Source of the DNA: an uncultured Spirochaetota bacterium
GTDB lineage: Bacteria > Spirochaetota > Brachyspiria > Brachyspirales > Brachyspiraceae
Direction: 5' to 3'
Assembly: GCA_944390575.1 (NCBI GenBank)
Contig: CALXQJ010000001.1
Location: forward strand, 62,001 to 126,000
Length of the DNA: 64,000 nucleotides
The notes under the pieces were generated by a model. That model saw nothing but the letters and a program-made list of their open reading frames with translations. It made no database searches and was not told where the DNA came from. Made by a program: the position numbers and the translations under genes. Each line of letters begins with the position of its first letter. The stretch's first letter is position 1. Positions 7,787 to 16,320 of this stretch are shown piece after piece.

Positions 7787-8701
7787 TTAAAAAGCTAATA
7801 AATACATAAATACTATATTGGCAATAAGCATTATAATAGCTATTGGTAATTGAGCTAATATAACTCCGTTTTTATTTTCCATTTCTAATATCGTAGCAGG
7901 GATTATATTAAAGTTTGCTGCCATTGGAGTTAGTAAAGTTCCACAATATCCAGAAGTAAGTCCCAGAGCTCCAACAATAACAGGATTCCCTCCCAATGCT
8001 ATAACAAAAGGATAGCCTATACCCGCCGTAATAACAGCAAAAGCAGCAAAAGCATTACCCATAACAATAGTAAATATCATCATAGATAAAGCATATCCTA
8101 TAACCCCAAATAAAATATTACCTTCTGGTATAATATTTTTCATAAGTCCAGATATAACAACACCAACTCCAGCTACATTAAAAAGTCCTCCTAATGATGC
8201 TAATAGTTGAGGTAATATTAAGTTAGGTCCTATTTGTTGTAATAATCTTGATGATTCATATGGTACATATTTTATATTTTCTTTTGTTACAACTAATGTT
8301 ACAATTAGAGATAATATAGAGCCAAGTCCCAAAGATATAAGACCTCCAAAATTTGTAAATTTACTAAATAATAAAGTGCCAATACCTATAGAAATAGCAG
8401 GTATAAATATAAGATTATTTAGTTTTTCAGCTCTTTTTAGTCTATACTCATCATTTGCTACTTTTAGTGCATCTGATGATATTCTCTTTGTTAATGTTAA
8501 AATAGCAAGTACAATTAGAAGAAAACCAACTATATATGACGGTATATGCTTTCCAAATATAAATATAAATCCAAGTATAAACCAAAATAGTGAAGAAGTT
8601 AATTTCTTTTTACCTTCTTTATTTTTTAAAGTATATACTCCACATACTGTTATTATTACACCACTTATAATATATAATATTTCTAAAATAGTTTGATTCA
8701 T
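7787..8701 (-). CDS. DUF979 family integral membrane protein, probable 5-oxoproline transporter half
   Basis: This 304-residue polytopic membrane protein has about nine to ten hydrophobic segments. Several contain Gly-rich, transporter-like stretches (SLGGLFNVAGVGVVISG, FAVITAGIGYPF, LGLTSGYCGTLLTPMAANF). It matches what I know of DUF979, which almost always pairs with DUF969. In many genomes the pair neighbours pyroglutamyl peptidase or 5-oxoprolinase genes, and it has been proposed as a 5-oxoproline permease. Here it sits between DUF969 and pcp. The family assignment is good; the substrate is inferred from context. Confidence 0.82.
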   Translation of the reverse strand: MNQTILEILYIISGVIITVCGVYTLKNKEGKKKLTSSLFWFILGFIFIFGKHIPSYIVGFLLIVLAILTLTKRISSDALKVANDEYRLKRAEKLNNLIFIPAISIGIGTLLFSKFTNFGGLISLGLGSILSLIVTLVVTKENIKYVPYESSRLLQQIGPNLILPQLLASLGGLFNVAGVGVVISGLMKNIIPEGNILFGVIGYALSMMIFTIVMGNAFAAFAVITAGIGYPFVIALGGNPVIVGALGLTSGYCGTLLTPMAANFNIIPATILEMENKNGVILAQLPIAIIMLIANIVFMYLLAF

Positions 8702-8716
8702 ATTTTATACCTTAAA

Positions 8717-9394
8717 TTAGTTTTTCAAATCTTTTATTAATCTTTTTATTTTCAAATCAAGTAAATAATTTCTTATAGCTCCAACTATAAATGATGTTAT
8801 AGCTATAGGTATAGTTGCAATAGCAAAAGAAGCTCCATCAATATTTTTTATTCCAAGCTCATTTAATGTACTTATAGCTAATAATATTCCAGGTGAAGCT
8901 AAAAATAAATTCTGTCCAAAAAAATTACCATAGTTCTCCATACTATTAGCAACTCCCTTAATTTCTTCATCTATTTTTTTATTATATATTTTATTGCTTT
9001 CTATCATACCTTTTGCCATAGGGTATATTAAAGGACGTATAAACTCCACATGCCCCCCAAGTTTTATTGATAAGGCTCCTGTTATTGTTCTTATAAACAG
9101 GTATATACTAAATATTTTTCCAACTGTAGCATTTTTTATTTTTAATATACATTTTGTTGCTTGTTCTTTAAGTCCATTTCTCTCTAATAGTCCTATAGTT
9201 GCAAGTGTTAAAAGTAGTAGGGTAGTGTATCTATTTTCTATAAATGCAGTACCTAAAAATGATAGTATATCTATAATACTCATATCAGACACTAATCCTG
9301 TAACAATACCTGCAAGTAAAACTATAGATATAGTGTCAAGCTTTAAAATAAACCCTACAACAATTATAACTATACCAATTAATTTAATAATCAT
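8717..9394 (-). CDS. DUF969 family integral membrane protein, probable 5-oxoproline transporter half
   Basis: This 225-residue membrane protein has six to seven helices. Family-like blocks are IENRYTTLLLLTLATIGLLER, quoted here in part as ENRYTTLLLLTLATIGLLE, and IKLGGHVEFIRPLIYPMA. ATG 9394 follows an AGGAG site by nine bases. It is the first gene of the operon, and DUF979 begins 15 bases after its stop. DUF969 and DUF979 are expected to work as one two-component permease. No 5-oxoprolinase (PxpABC) is in the window. Confidence 0.82.
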   Translation of the reverse strand: MIIKLIGIVIIVVGFILKLDTISIVLLAGIVTGLVSDMSIIDILSFLGTAFIENRYTTLLLLTLATIGLLERNGLKEQATKCILKIKNATVGKIFSIYLFIRTITGALSIKLGGHVEFIRPLIYPMAKGMIESNKIYNKKIDEEIKGVANSMENYGNFFGQNLFLASPGILLAISTLNELGIKNIDGASFAIATIPIAITSFIVGAIRNYLLDLKIKRLIKDLKN

Positions 9395-9442
9395 AAACTT
9401 AAGCTCCTATTTTATACATTATCGTAAAGAGTATAATTTATG

Positions 9443-9471
9443 TTGACTTTATAATATATTTCTTATATAAT
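9443..9471 (+). promoter_or_regulatory. Promoter of rpsF-ssb-rpsR
   Basis: TTGACT (9443-9448), a 17-base spacer and a consensus TATAAT (9466-9471). The predicted start is near 9478, giving a leader of about 60 bases before rpsF. Confidence 0.82.
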
Positions 9472-9491
9472 ATATAGAAATATATTACTTC

Positions 9492-9521
9492 GCTTCTTTA
9501 ATTTTCTTATTTTAAAGAGGC
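9492..9521 (+). promoter_or_regulatory. Leader hairpin upstream of rpsF
   Basis: GCTTCTTTAA (9492-9501) pairs with TTAAAGAGGC (9512-9521) over ten bases with one G-U wobble and a ten-base loop. It sits in the leader, ending nine bases before the AAGGAG site. Ribosomal protein leaders that bind S6:S18 are known upstream of rpsF in many bacteria. I do not see the conserved CCG element of that motif, so the class is unassigned. Confidence 0.5.
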
Positions 9522-9539
9522 TTTATCCAAGGAGTTAAA

Positions 9540-9890
9540 ATGAGAGAATATGAAATTCTATTCGTAACAGAGATTAATGACGCTCTGCATCAAAAAGCAA
9601 AAGATCATATTAAAACTATTTTACAAAACTATAAAGCTGAAATATTTCATGAAGCAGATTATGGTGTTCACAATTTAAGCTATCCTATTCGTAAAGTAGA
9701 GCAGGGTAAGTTTCATTATTATCACTTTAAGTGTGATGGCAATAACTTAGCAGCTATAGAAAAAGAATTACGTTATGAACTTAGTATTTTAAGATTTATT
9801 GTTGTACGCTTAGATGAAATTATTCAAAAAGAAAGTAAGAAAAAGAAAAGAGTAAAAGAAACTGAAGAGACAACAAGCAAAGAAGCTTAA
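9540..9890 (+). CDS. rpsF: 30S ribosomal protein S6
   Basis: This 116-residue protein binds 16S rRNA together with S18 in the platform of the 30S subunit. Typical S6 features are the N-terminal YEILFVTEIND strand, LSYPIRKVEQGKFHYYHF and LRYELSILRFIVVRLDE. A Lys/Glu-rich tail of about 20 residues follows, as in many S6 proteins. A strong AAGGAG lies four bases before ATG. It is the first gene of rpsF-ssb-rpsR, the widespread arrangement. Confidence 0.98.
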   Translation: MREYEILFVTEINDALHQKAKDHIKTILQNYKAEIFHEADYGVHNLSYPIRKVEQGKFHYYHFKCDGNNLAAIEKELRYELSILRFIVVRLDEIIQKESKKKKRVKETEETTSKEA

Positions 9891-9916
9891 TTTTATATTA
9901 ATAGAGGCTTATTATT

Positions 9917-10375
9917 ATGGCAACAGATTTTAATAATGTTATTATTATAGGAAGGCTTACTGCTGATCCTATAGAAAAATTTTTACCTAGTGGAGATGCT
10001 ATATCAGAGTTTTCTATTGCAAATAATTATTATGCAGGTAATAAAAATTCTACAGAGGTTAATTATTTTGAGGCTGTTGCTTATGGTAAAACAGCAGAAA
10101 CTATTAATAAGTATTTAAATAAAGGTAAACAAATAGCTATAAATGGTACTTTAAGACAAGAAAGATGGCAAGATAAAGATACTAATGCTACTCGTTCTAG
10201 AGTTAGAATTATAGTACAAAGTATTCAAATGCTTGGTGCTTCTAATACTAATAATAGTATGGATAATTCTAACTATGATAATACTAATAATAACTACTCT
10301 AATACTTCATATACTCCAACAAATATGGATATGAGTGGTGGTTTTTCTGAAGAAGATGATGATGTACCATTTTAA
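9917..10375 (+). CDS. ssb: Single-stranded DNA-binding protein
   Basis: This 152-residue protein coats single-stranded DNA in replication and repair. The N-terminal OB fold (about 1-108) starts [14 protein letters not shown] and includes [16 protein letters not shown] and [12 protein letters not shown]. An Asn/Ser/Thr-rich linker follows and then an acidic tip ending DDDVPF, which recruits partner proteins. It is flanked by rpsF and rpsR with 26- and 20-base gaps. Confidence 0.98.
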   Translation: MATDFNNVIIIGRLTADPIEKFLPSGDAISEFSIANNYYAGNKNSTEVNYFEAVAYGKTAETINKYLNKGKQIAINGTLRQERWQDKDTNATRSRVRIIVQSIQMLGASNTNNSMDNSNYDNTNNNYSNTSYTPTNMDMSGGFSEEDDDVPF

Positions 10376-10395
10376 TTAATTTAAGGAGAAAAATA

Positions 10396-10725
10396 ATGGA
10401 ATTAGAAAATACAGAAAATTTAGAAGTTAATAGCACAGATGAAGAGAACTCTAAATTAAAAGCTGATAAAAGAAATACTTTTAATGAAAAAGATCCAGCT
10501 TCAAGAAAAAAATTCTTTAAAAAGAAAGTTTGTTATTTTTGTAAAAACGATATAGACGTTTTAGACTACAAAGATATTAAATTATTAAAGAGATATGTTA
10601 AGGAAAGTGGTAAGATTATGCCTAAGCGTTTGAATGGTACTTGTTCTAAGCATCAGAGATTAGTAACTAAGGCTATCAAAAGAGCTAGAAATATTGCACT
10701 TTTACCTTATGAAACTAAGTATTAA
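10396..10725 (+). CDS. rpsR: 30S ribosomal protein S18, zinc-binding form with acidic N-terminal extension
   Basis: This 109-residue protein is a 30S platform partner of S6. The core begins near residue 43 ([18 protein letters not shown]) and includes [23 protein letters not shown]. Cys46, Cys49, Cys83 and His86 form a complete zinc site, so this is the C+ form of S18. About 35 residues before the core are acidic and low in complexity, longer than in most S18 proteins. An AGGAG site precedes the ATG. It is the last gene before a strong terminator. Confidence 0.97.
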   Translation: MELENTENLEVNSTDEENSKLKADKRNTFNEKDPASRKKFFKKKVCYFCKNDIDVLDYKDIKLLKRYVKESGKIMPKRLNGTCSKHQRLVTKAIKRARNIALLPYETKY

Positions 10726-10745
10726 TTAGTTTTTATATAAAAAAT

Positions 10746-10777
10746 AAAGCAGTTGATTTTTATCAACTGCTTTTTTA
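10746..10777 (+). terminator. Intrinsic terminator after rpsR
   Basis: AAAGCAGTTGA (10746-10756) pairs perfectly with TCAACTGCTTT (10763-10773), loop of six, followed by a run of T. The flanking A run gives it a bidirectional shape that could also stop gatA transcripts from the - strand. Confidence 0.9.
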
Positions 10778-10793
10778 TTGGAATTAAAGCTTT

Positions 10794-12245
10794 TTATTTA
10801 TTAAAAGAAATCTGATGTGCATACGCCATTCTAAACATGTCTACTTCATTAAAGAAATTAGTTATAAATTGTATACCTACAGGCATACTATTTTCATCTA
10901 CACCACAAGGAACACTCATAGCAGGAAGACCGCTTAGGTTTATATTAGAAGCATAACTATCACTTAAAAAACTAAGTTCACTATTAGTTTGATCTCTTGT
11001 ACCTAATAAACCAGCTGTTACAGGGCTTGTAGGAGATATAATAACATCTACACTTTCAAATGCAGTTTCAAAATCCATTTGCATAAGTTTACGAACCTTT
11101 AATGCATGTTCATAGTGAGAGTGGAAATATTCTTTACCAGTCATTAAGGTTCCAAATAACATTCTAGCACGAGTTTCAAATGCAAGTCCTACACTTCTTG
11201 ATTCGTAATAGTATTCATCTAAATTATAATTTCCCTTAGGATGATGACCATATCTTATTCCATCATATCTACCCATATTACTAGCAACCTCAGCCGCCAT
11301 AACCGCAGTATATACTCTAGAACCATATTTAGCATTTGGTAGAGAAATTTCAACTACTTCAGCACCATGTGCTTTTAAGTTTTCAATAGCATTAATAATA
11401 TTTTCTTTTACTTTTTTATTAATTAAATCAGTCTCATAATACTCTTTTGCAATACCAATTTTCATTCCCTTAATATCGCCATCTAATTTAGCATTAAAGT
11501 CAGGAACATCTAATTTAATAGTGGTTCCTTCTTTAGGGTTATATCCAGCTATTATTTTAGTCATTAAAGCAGCATCTTCTACATTTTTGGTAATAGGTCC
11601 AACCTGATCTAAGCTACTAGCCATAGCAACACAACCAAGTCTAGGAACTCTACCATAAGTAGGTTTTACACCCACAACACCACAAAATGAAGAAGGTTGT
11701 CTAATAGAACCCCCAGTATCAGAACCTAAAGCCCCATAGGCAAAATTAGCAGCAATAGCAGCAGCAGAACCGCCTGAAGAACCACCAGGAACATACTTTC
11801 TGTTTACAGGGTTACGTGTTACACCATAATCAGATGTTTCTGTAGTACCACCCATTGCAAATTCATCCATATTAGTTCTACCTATTATAATAGCACCATT
11901 ATCTATTAAGCGTTGTACTGATATAGCTGTATAAGGAGCAATATACCCTTCCAACATTTTAGAAGAACAAGTCATAGTATGATCTTTATAGCATAAGTTA
12001 TCTTTTATAGCTATAGGAACTCCAAGTAATGGTAAGTTTTCACCTTTATTGATTCTATCTTGAGCTTCTTTTGCTTTTTCTAAAGCTTCTTCTTTAAAAA
12101 TCTCTAAATAAGCATATATTTTATCATCTCTTTTATTATCTTCTTCTATATTTCTGATAATAGAATCAACAAGAGTAGGTGCATCTACTTCTTTATTTTT
12201 TAGCTTTTCTCGGATTTCTATTAAACTTAATCTCTCTAACTCCAT
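10794..12245 (-). CDS. gatA: Asp-tRNA(Asn)/Glu-tRNA(Gln) amidotransferase subunit A
   Basis: This 483-residue amidase subunit releases ammonia from glutamine for transamidation of misacylated tRNAs. The Ser-cisSer-Lys triad of the amidase signature family is visible: Lys81 in VPIAIKDN, the cis-Ser in GSDTGGSIRQPSSFCG, and the nucleophile Ser within the same Gly/Ser-rich segment preceded by GGSSGGSAAAIAANFA. The length is that of a full GatA. It is transcribed alone here; gatB and gatC are not in the window. AAAGGA lies upstream of ATG. Confidence 0.97.
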   Translation of the reverse strand: MELERLSLIEIREKLKNKEVDAPTLVDSIIRNIEEDNKRDDKIYAYLEIFKEEALEKAKEAQDRINKGENLPLLGVPIAIKDNLCYKDHTMTCSSKMLEGYIAPYTAISVQRLIDNGAIIIGRTNMDEFAMGGTTETSDYGVTRNPVNRKYVPGGSSGGSAAAIAANFAYGALGSDTGGSIRQPSSFCGVVGVKPTYGRVPRLGCVAMASSLDQVGPITKNVEDAALMTKIIAGYNPKEGTTIKLDVPDFNAKLDGDIKGMKIGIAKEYYETDLINKKVKENIINAIENLKAHGAEVVEISLPNAKYGSRVYTAVMAAEVASNMGRYDGIRYGHHPKGNYNLDEYYYESRSVGLAFETRARMLFGTLMTGKEYFHSHYEHALKVRKLMQMDFETAFESVDVIISPTSPVTAGLLGTRDQTNSELSFLSDSYASNINLSGLPAMSVPCGVDENSMPVGIQFITNFFNEVDMFRMAYAHQISFNK

Positions 12246-12318
12246 ATTCCAATTCCTTTTTTAACTATAATAATATTTAATAAACTATTATATTTTTATA
12301 TATCGCATATTATTATCG

Positions 12319-13185
12319 TTATTGTTTTGCTTTTTTGTTAGGATCATCTATAACATTTATTATATCTACAGGTACGTCAGCAATATCCTTATATTCTTCA
12401 TAAATAAATCTTTGAAATCTATTCGCTATAGGACTCATTCTATAGTCATCTATATAATTGATAGTAAGATTAACATTTTTAGAAGAATATTTTGTATAAT
12501 ATATATTTAACGATGTTATAGTTTGTTTATTTCTATAGTTTCTATAGTGCATATCTGCAAATTTATCTAATGTTATAACAGAAGCATTATGATATCCACC
12601 ATACTTAGTTTGAAAACCATTTATTACTCTATCAAATAAAGCATTAGGTATTATAAAACCAGGATTTGCATATTGATTATCTTTATTTTTATTTTTGTAA
12701 TTTTCTACAGCTCTTGGATCTTGATATTGAGATGTTACAGCAAATAATTCATCGTTATGAAAGAAAAATTTATAAACCCACTTACTTTCATTTCCTACTA
12801 AACTAGTAGTTTCAGCTAAATCTTCACCTTTTATAGTGATACATTTGAATTCCTCTGGTGTTTTATAACTAAAATATGAAACTTTAGAGTCTCTTTTAAA
12901 AATTAAAGAGACATCATTTGTTGTAAATTTAACATTATACCATCTATATGTTTGTGGGTTATACCATACTAAATCAGGATCTGGATAGTATGTTGTAATA
13001 TAAAATGTTCCAACTTCAGGTAATACTTCTGCAGTAGTAAAATTAGATGATATTAAAATTTCATTAACTTCATCAGGAGAAATTCCATAAGGTATTAGCT
13101 TATTGAACATATATGGTATAGTTTCATATCCATATATATTAATAGAAATAAATATACTTAATAGTATTGTTAATAATTTCTTCAT
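12319..13185 (-). CDS. Secreted protein of unknown function
   Basis: This 288-residue protein has a signal peptide (MKKLLTILLSIFISINIYG) with no lipobox Cys, so it is probably periplasmic or secreted. The mature part is Tyr- and Asn-rich and contains strand-like stretches (VGTFYITTYYPDPDLVWYN, VITLDKFADMHYRNYRN) but no domain that I recognise. A GGAG site precedes the ATG. It lies between gatA and the ankyrin gene, all on the - strand but separated by gaps of about 70-100 bases, so it may be monocistronic. Confidence 0.7.
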   Translation of the reverse strand: MKKLLTILLSIFISINIYGYETIPYMFNKLIPYGISPDEVNEILISSNFTTAEVLPEVGTFYITTYYPDPDLVWYNPQTYRWYNVKFTTNDVSLIFKRDSKVSYFSYKTPEEFKCITIKGEDLAETTSLVGNESKWVYKFFFHNDELFAVTSQYQDPRAVENYKNKNKDNQYANPGFIIPNALFDRVINGFQTKYGGYHNASVITLDKFADMHYRNYRNKQTITSLNIYYTKYSSKNVNLTINYIDDYRMSPIANRFQRFIYEEYKDIADVPVDIINVIDDPNKKAKQ

Positions 13186-13285
13186 TTTGTATTCTCCACT
13201 CTTTGATTTATATAACGTTTTATATTATATTAGATTATAAAAATTAAATCAATTAATTAACATAATTTATTACATTTTTTTTTTA

Positions 13286-14998
13286 TCATTTATGGAATAT
13301 ATAGTATAGATAATGATTTTCTTTTATGTATTCTTTTAATTTTTGATGCTCTATTGCTATTATATTATACTTTTCAAATTTTGTGTTTACTATGATTATA
13401 TTAAGATATATTGGGTCTATATAAAAATATTTTGATTTATCATATTCTGTTTGTCCTGTTATATCATTGTGAAAATATTTATTTAAGTTAAATTTTTGAA
13501 TAAAGGTATCTAATAATTCTTCTTTTATTATTGAAGTTAATTTATTATCTATTCTCTCACCATCTTCTATTTTATATATGTATGTGTTTATCTTATTATT
13601 GGACATTATGTCTTTATTTTGTATTTTTATTGATATTATTTTGTAGTCTATATATGTTATTAAAGTATTTATTGTTTCTCTAATATTATTGTCAAATGGA
13701 TTTTTTATATTTTCTGTATGGTATTTAATTTTTTCTTTTAATTTTATAGACATATTTTTTTGTATAGTTTTTTCTGTTGCATTTGTATCTATATCTATTT
13801 TGTTTATTTCTTGATTTATTTTATTTTGTAATACTTTATTATGCTTTATTATTAAAACTTGATGCATATAAAATGCTGTAAAATCTAAAACATACTTTAC
13901 AGATTCAAATAGTTTTACATTTTTTTCTATTAAAGAGTATATATTAAAATTATAATTTACTTTATATAGTACTCTTTTTATTTTATTGCTTATTAATATT
14001 AGTTTTCTTTTTGTTATGATATATAATATTCGTTTTTTTATATTCTTATTAAGTATAGTTATAAAACCTATATATGGAAGTAGTTTTCCTGTAGCTTTAT
14101 ATTTTATGTTATTATTATAAATATATCCTGATAAGTTATTTTTATATTTTAATAAATATGCTTCCGATTCATCAGATTTGAATATAAGCATTTCTTTTTT
14201 ATAAAATTTATTATTTAATATTTTTTTTATAACACTAAAGAAGATAATAATAATTATTATAGATATAATTATAAATGATTTTTGTGTTGTTAGAGTATTT
14301 TTTATTTTATACTTATAATATAAATACTTATCTTCATTTTTTAATTGTGCATTATTAGATATTAATATTTCTATATTGTTTTTATTATTGTTTAATAAAC
14401 TTGCTTTTAATGGATATAGTCCTATATTATTTGTATGATTAATATTTGCATCATTTGTTATTAATGTTTCTACTACTTTATTTATATTTAGTATAGTTGC
14501 TAAGAGTAGTGGAGTATTTCCTCTGCCGTCTTCAATTTCCAAGACTTTTTTATTGTTTTTTAATATTTCATTTATAATATCTATATTTCTACGAACAGTA
14601 GCTATATGTAGTATACTTTGTTTGTTATTATTTATAATATCTAATTTTGCTCCTTTTGATATTAGTGCTTTTACTGCTTCTATATTATTTTCATTTACAG
14701 CATCAAATATTGGTGTCTCTCCATATATGTTTGTAGTATTTATTCTTGCACCGAGTCTAATTAGTAGATTTATATCTTCAGCTTTATTTTTTTTACTTGC
14801 TATATGTAGAGGAGTATTTCCATTTTGATCTTTTATATTTATATTTCGAATGCCTTTTCTTATTGTTTCTCTTAATGTTTGATTTGAAGGTTCTATATTT
14901 AGTAGTATTTTTTCGTTTTTCGTTAAATTTTGTGAGTACAATATATTAAATAAAGTTAAAAATATTATTGCTATAACTTTATTTAATTTAAATATCAT
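13286..14998 (-). CDS. Ankyrin-repeat protein with a central transmembrane helix
   Basis: This 570-residue protein starts with a signal-like segment (residues 4-22, ending LYSQN). About five ankyrin repeats follow (about 50-215), with typical units such as DQNGNTPLHIASKKNKAED, GETPIFDAVNENNIEAVKAL and GRGNTPLLLATILNINKVV. A strongly hydrophobic helix (about 237-256) follows, then a Lys/Ile/Asn-rich C-terminal part of about 310 residues that I cannot assign. The ankyrin part would face the periplasm and the tail the cytoplasm, if the N-terminal signal is cleaved. A consensus promoter precedes it. Confidence 0.85.
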   Translation of the reverse strand: MIFKLNKVIAIIFLTLFNILYSQNLTKNEKILLNIEPSNQTLRETIRKGIRNINIKDQNGNTPLHIASKKNKAEDINLLIRLGARINTTNIYGETPIFDAVNENNIEAVKALISKGAKLDIINNNKQSILHIATVRRNIDIINEILKNNKKVLEIEDGRGNTPLLLATILNINKVVETLITNDANINHTNNIGLYPLKASLLNNNKNNIEILISNNAQLKNEDKYLYYKYKIKNTLTTQKSFIIISIIIIIIFFSVIKKILNNKFYKKEMLIFKSDESEAYLLKYKNNLSGYIYNNNIKYKATGKLLPYIGFITILNKNIKKRILYIITKRKLILISNKIKRVLYKVNYNFNIYSLIEKNVKLFESVKYVLDFTAFYMHQVLIIKHNKVLQNKINQEINKIDIDTNATEKTIQKNMSIKLKEKIKYHTENIKNPFDNNIRETINTLITYIDYKIISIKIQNKDIMSNNKINTYIYKIEDGERIDNKLTSIIKEELLDTFIQKFNLNKYFHNDITGQTEYDKSKYFYIDPIYLNIIIVNTKFEKYNIIAIEHQKLKEYIKENHYLYYIFHK

Positions 14999-15036
14999 TT
15001 TCTATATCCAGTTTCTATTAATCTTATTAACATAAT

Positions 15037-15065
15037 ATTATACTAAATATTTTTATATGTGTCAA
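15037..15065 (-). promoter_or_regulatory. Promoter of the ankyrin-repeat gene
   Basis: Perfect - strand consensus: TTGACA (15065-15060), 17-base spacer, TATAAT (15042-15037), about 40 bases before the ATG at 14998. Confidence 0.85.
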
Positions 15066-15105
15066 AACGTAGCTGTTGAAATATTAATTTTTGTAATTTT
15101 TAGAG

Positions 15106-15133
15106 TTGCATTTTTTTTATATAGTGTTAGAAT
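15106..15133 (+). promoter_or_regulatory. Possible promoter of the TPR-like gene
   Basis: TTGCAT (15106-15111), a 16-base spacer and TAGAAT (15128-15133). The leader contains a short hairpin GTTAG/CTAAC just before the GAGG site at 15167. Confidence 0.55.
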
Positions 15134-15176
15134 GATAAAACTTTAAGTTAGCTTTGTCTAACATTTGAGGTTTTTT

Positions 15177-15860
15177 ATGTATAAATATTTAATACTCTAT
15201 ATTCTAATATCCATCATTTCTAATTCATTATATTCTTTTAATTCTAAGGATATAAATCTGTTTTACAATGATTATTATTCTTCTAATAAATATAAGACAG
15301 AAATAATAAAATCTAAAATTAGTGATATGACTTATAATAATATATATGGTCTTGTTTATAGTATGTCTTTAGAAGATGATAAGCAGAAATATCTTTATTT
15401 AAAAGACTTAATTAATAAAAATAATAATTATATGTCTTCTAATGATTCTGACTATTTAATTAGCGTAGCACATTTAATGGCTTATATAGTTTATTATTCT
15501 TCATTAGGAGAAAAAATAGATTATGGAAAAAAGAGTAAGGCTATATATGAAAAAGTTCTTTCTTCTGATAAGAATAATTTTCATGCATTATTAGGAGTAG
15601 CAATAGGGTATATGAAAGCACCTGCTATTGCTGGTGGTAGTAATAAGAAAGCTTTAGAGTATTTTACTCTTGCTTTAAATAATGCTAAAGAGAATTATCA
15701 GAAGTATTTAGCTTATACTTGGATGTCTCAGTATTATTTTAAGCTCAAAGATGTTAATCAGTATGATTCTTATGTAAAAATTGCTGAAAGTATTTATAGT
15801 AGTGGTAATTATTTAAAAAATGCAATAAATAGAAATATAGAACTTAAAAAATCTTTATAA
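15177..15860 (+). CDS. Secreted TPR-like repeat protein
   Basis: This 227-residue protein has an N-terminal signal (MYKYLILYILISIISNSLYS). The mature part is all-helical. Repeat-like units are visible from about residue 105 on: GKKSKAIYEKVLSSDKNNFH, ALLGVAIGYMKAPAIAGGSN and KKALEYFTLALNNAKENYQK, followed by YLAYTWMSQYYFKLKDVNQY. These resemble tetratricopeptide repeats. ATG 15177 is used because GAGG at 15167-15170 is six bases before it. The function is unknown; such proteins usually act as periplasmic scaffolds. Confidence 0.7.
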   Translation: MYKYLILYILISIISNSLYSFNSKDINLFYNDYYSSNKYKTEIIKSKISDMTYNNIYGLVYSMSLEDDKQKYLYLKDLINKNNNYMSSNDSDYLISVAHLMAYIVYYSSLGEKIDYGKKSKAIYEKVLSSDKNNFHALLGVAIGYMKAPAIAGGSNKKALEYFTLALNNAKENYQKYLAYTWMSQYYFKLKDVNQYDSYVKIAESIYSSGNYLKNAINRNIELKKSL

Positions 15861-15912
15861 ACAATTTAGTAGTAATATAAACAACAATTTAGTAATAAAA
15901 AACAATTAGTAA
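15861..15912 (+). repeat. Three short direct repeats upstream of the ygbA-like gene
   Basis: The motif ACAATTTAGTA occurs at 15861 and 15884, and a shortened form ACAATTAGTA at 15902. The offsets are 23 and 18 bases. They fill the gap between the TPR-like gene and the ygbA-ybaN pair and could be regulator half-sites, though simple AT-rich duplication is also possible. Confidence 0.5.
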
Positions 15913-15948
15913 CTTAAATATAAAAAAAATAATTATGGAGTAATCATT

Positions 15949-16320
15949 ATGTTTAGAAAAAAAGATAGAGATAGTAAAATAAAATATGAGAAAAAAATAA
16001 TAGAATTAATGGTAAAGATTTATTGCTCTAAAAAGCATAATCATAAAGGAAGTATTTGTGAAGATTGTGAGAAAGTGTTGAATTATTCTTTTTTGAGAAT
16101 AGATAAATGTAGATATATGGAGACTAAAAGTTTTTGTAGTGCTTGTGAAACACCTTGTTATAATACTATAATGAGAAATAAGATGAAAGATATTATGTCT
16201 TATTCTGGTAAGAGATTAATATTTTATAATCCACTTATAGTATTCAAGCACATTTATATAATGGTTGTATATAATATTAAAAAAGATAATACAGAAAATA
16301 TTTTTAAAGGTGCTATATGA
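15949..16320 (+). CDS. YgbA-like protein (nitrous-oxide-stimulated promoter family)
   Basis: This 123-residue soluble protein carries the cysteine pattern of the YgbA family: IELMVKIYCSKKHNHKGSIC, then CEDCEKVLNYSFLRIDKC, and FCSACETPCYNTIMRNKMK, followed by MSYSGKRLIFYNPLIVFKH. The clustered Cys and His residues suggest a metal or Fe-S site. In enterobacteria ygbA is induced by nitric oxide and under NsrR control. The stop overlaps the next start by four bases (ATGA), so it is translationally coupled to the ybaN-like gene. Family identity is good; a role in nitrosative stress here is inferred. Confidence 0.85.
   Translation: MFRKKDRDSKIKYEKKIIELMVKIYCSKKHNHKGSICEDCEKVLNYSFLRIDKCRYMETKSFCSACETPCYNTIMRNKMKDIMSYSGKRLIFYNPLIVFKHIYIMVVYNIKKDNTENIFKGAI

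Noticed and set aside
8376-9446. Open frames of 106 and 150 codons on the + strand
   Set aside because: They are antisense to the DUF979 and DUF969 membrane genes and show no family features.
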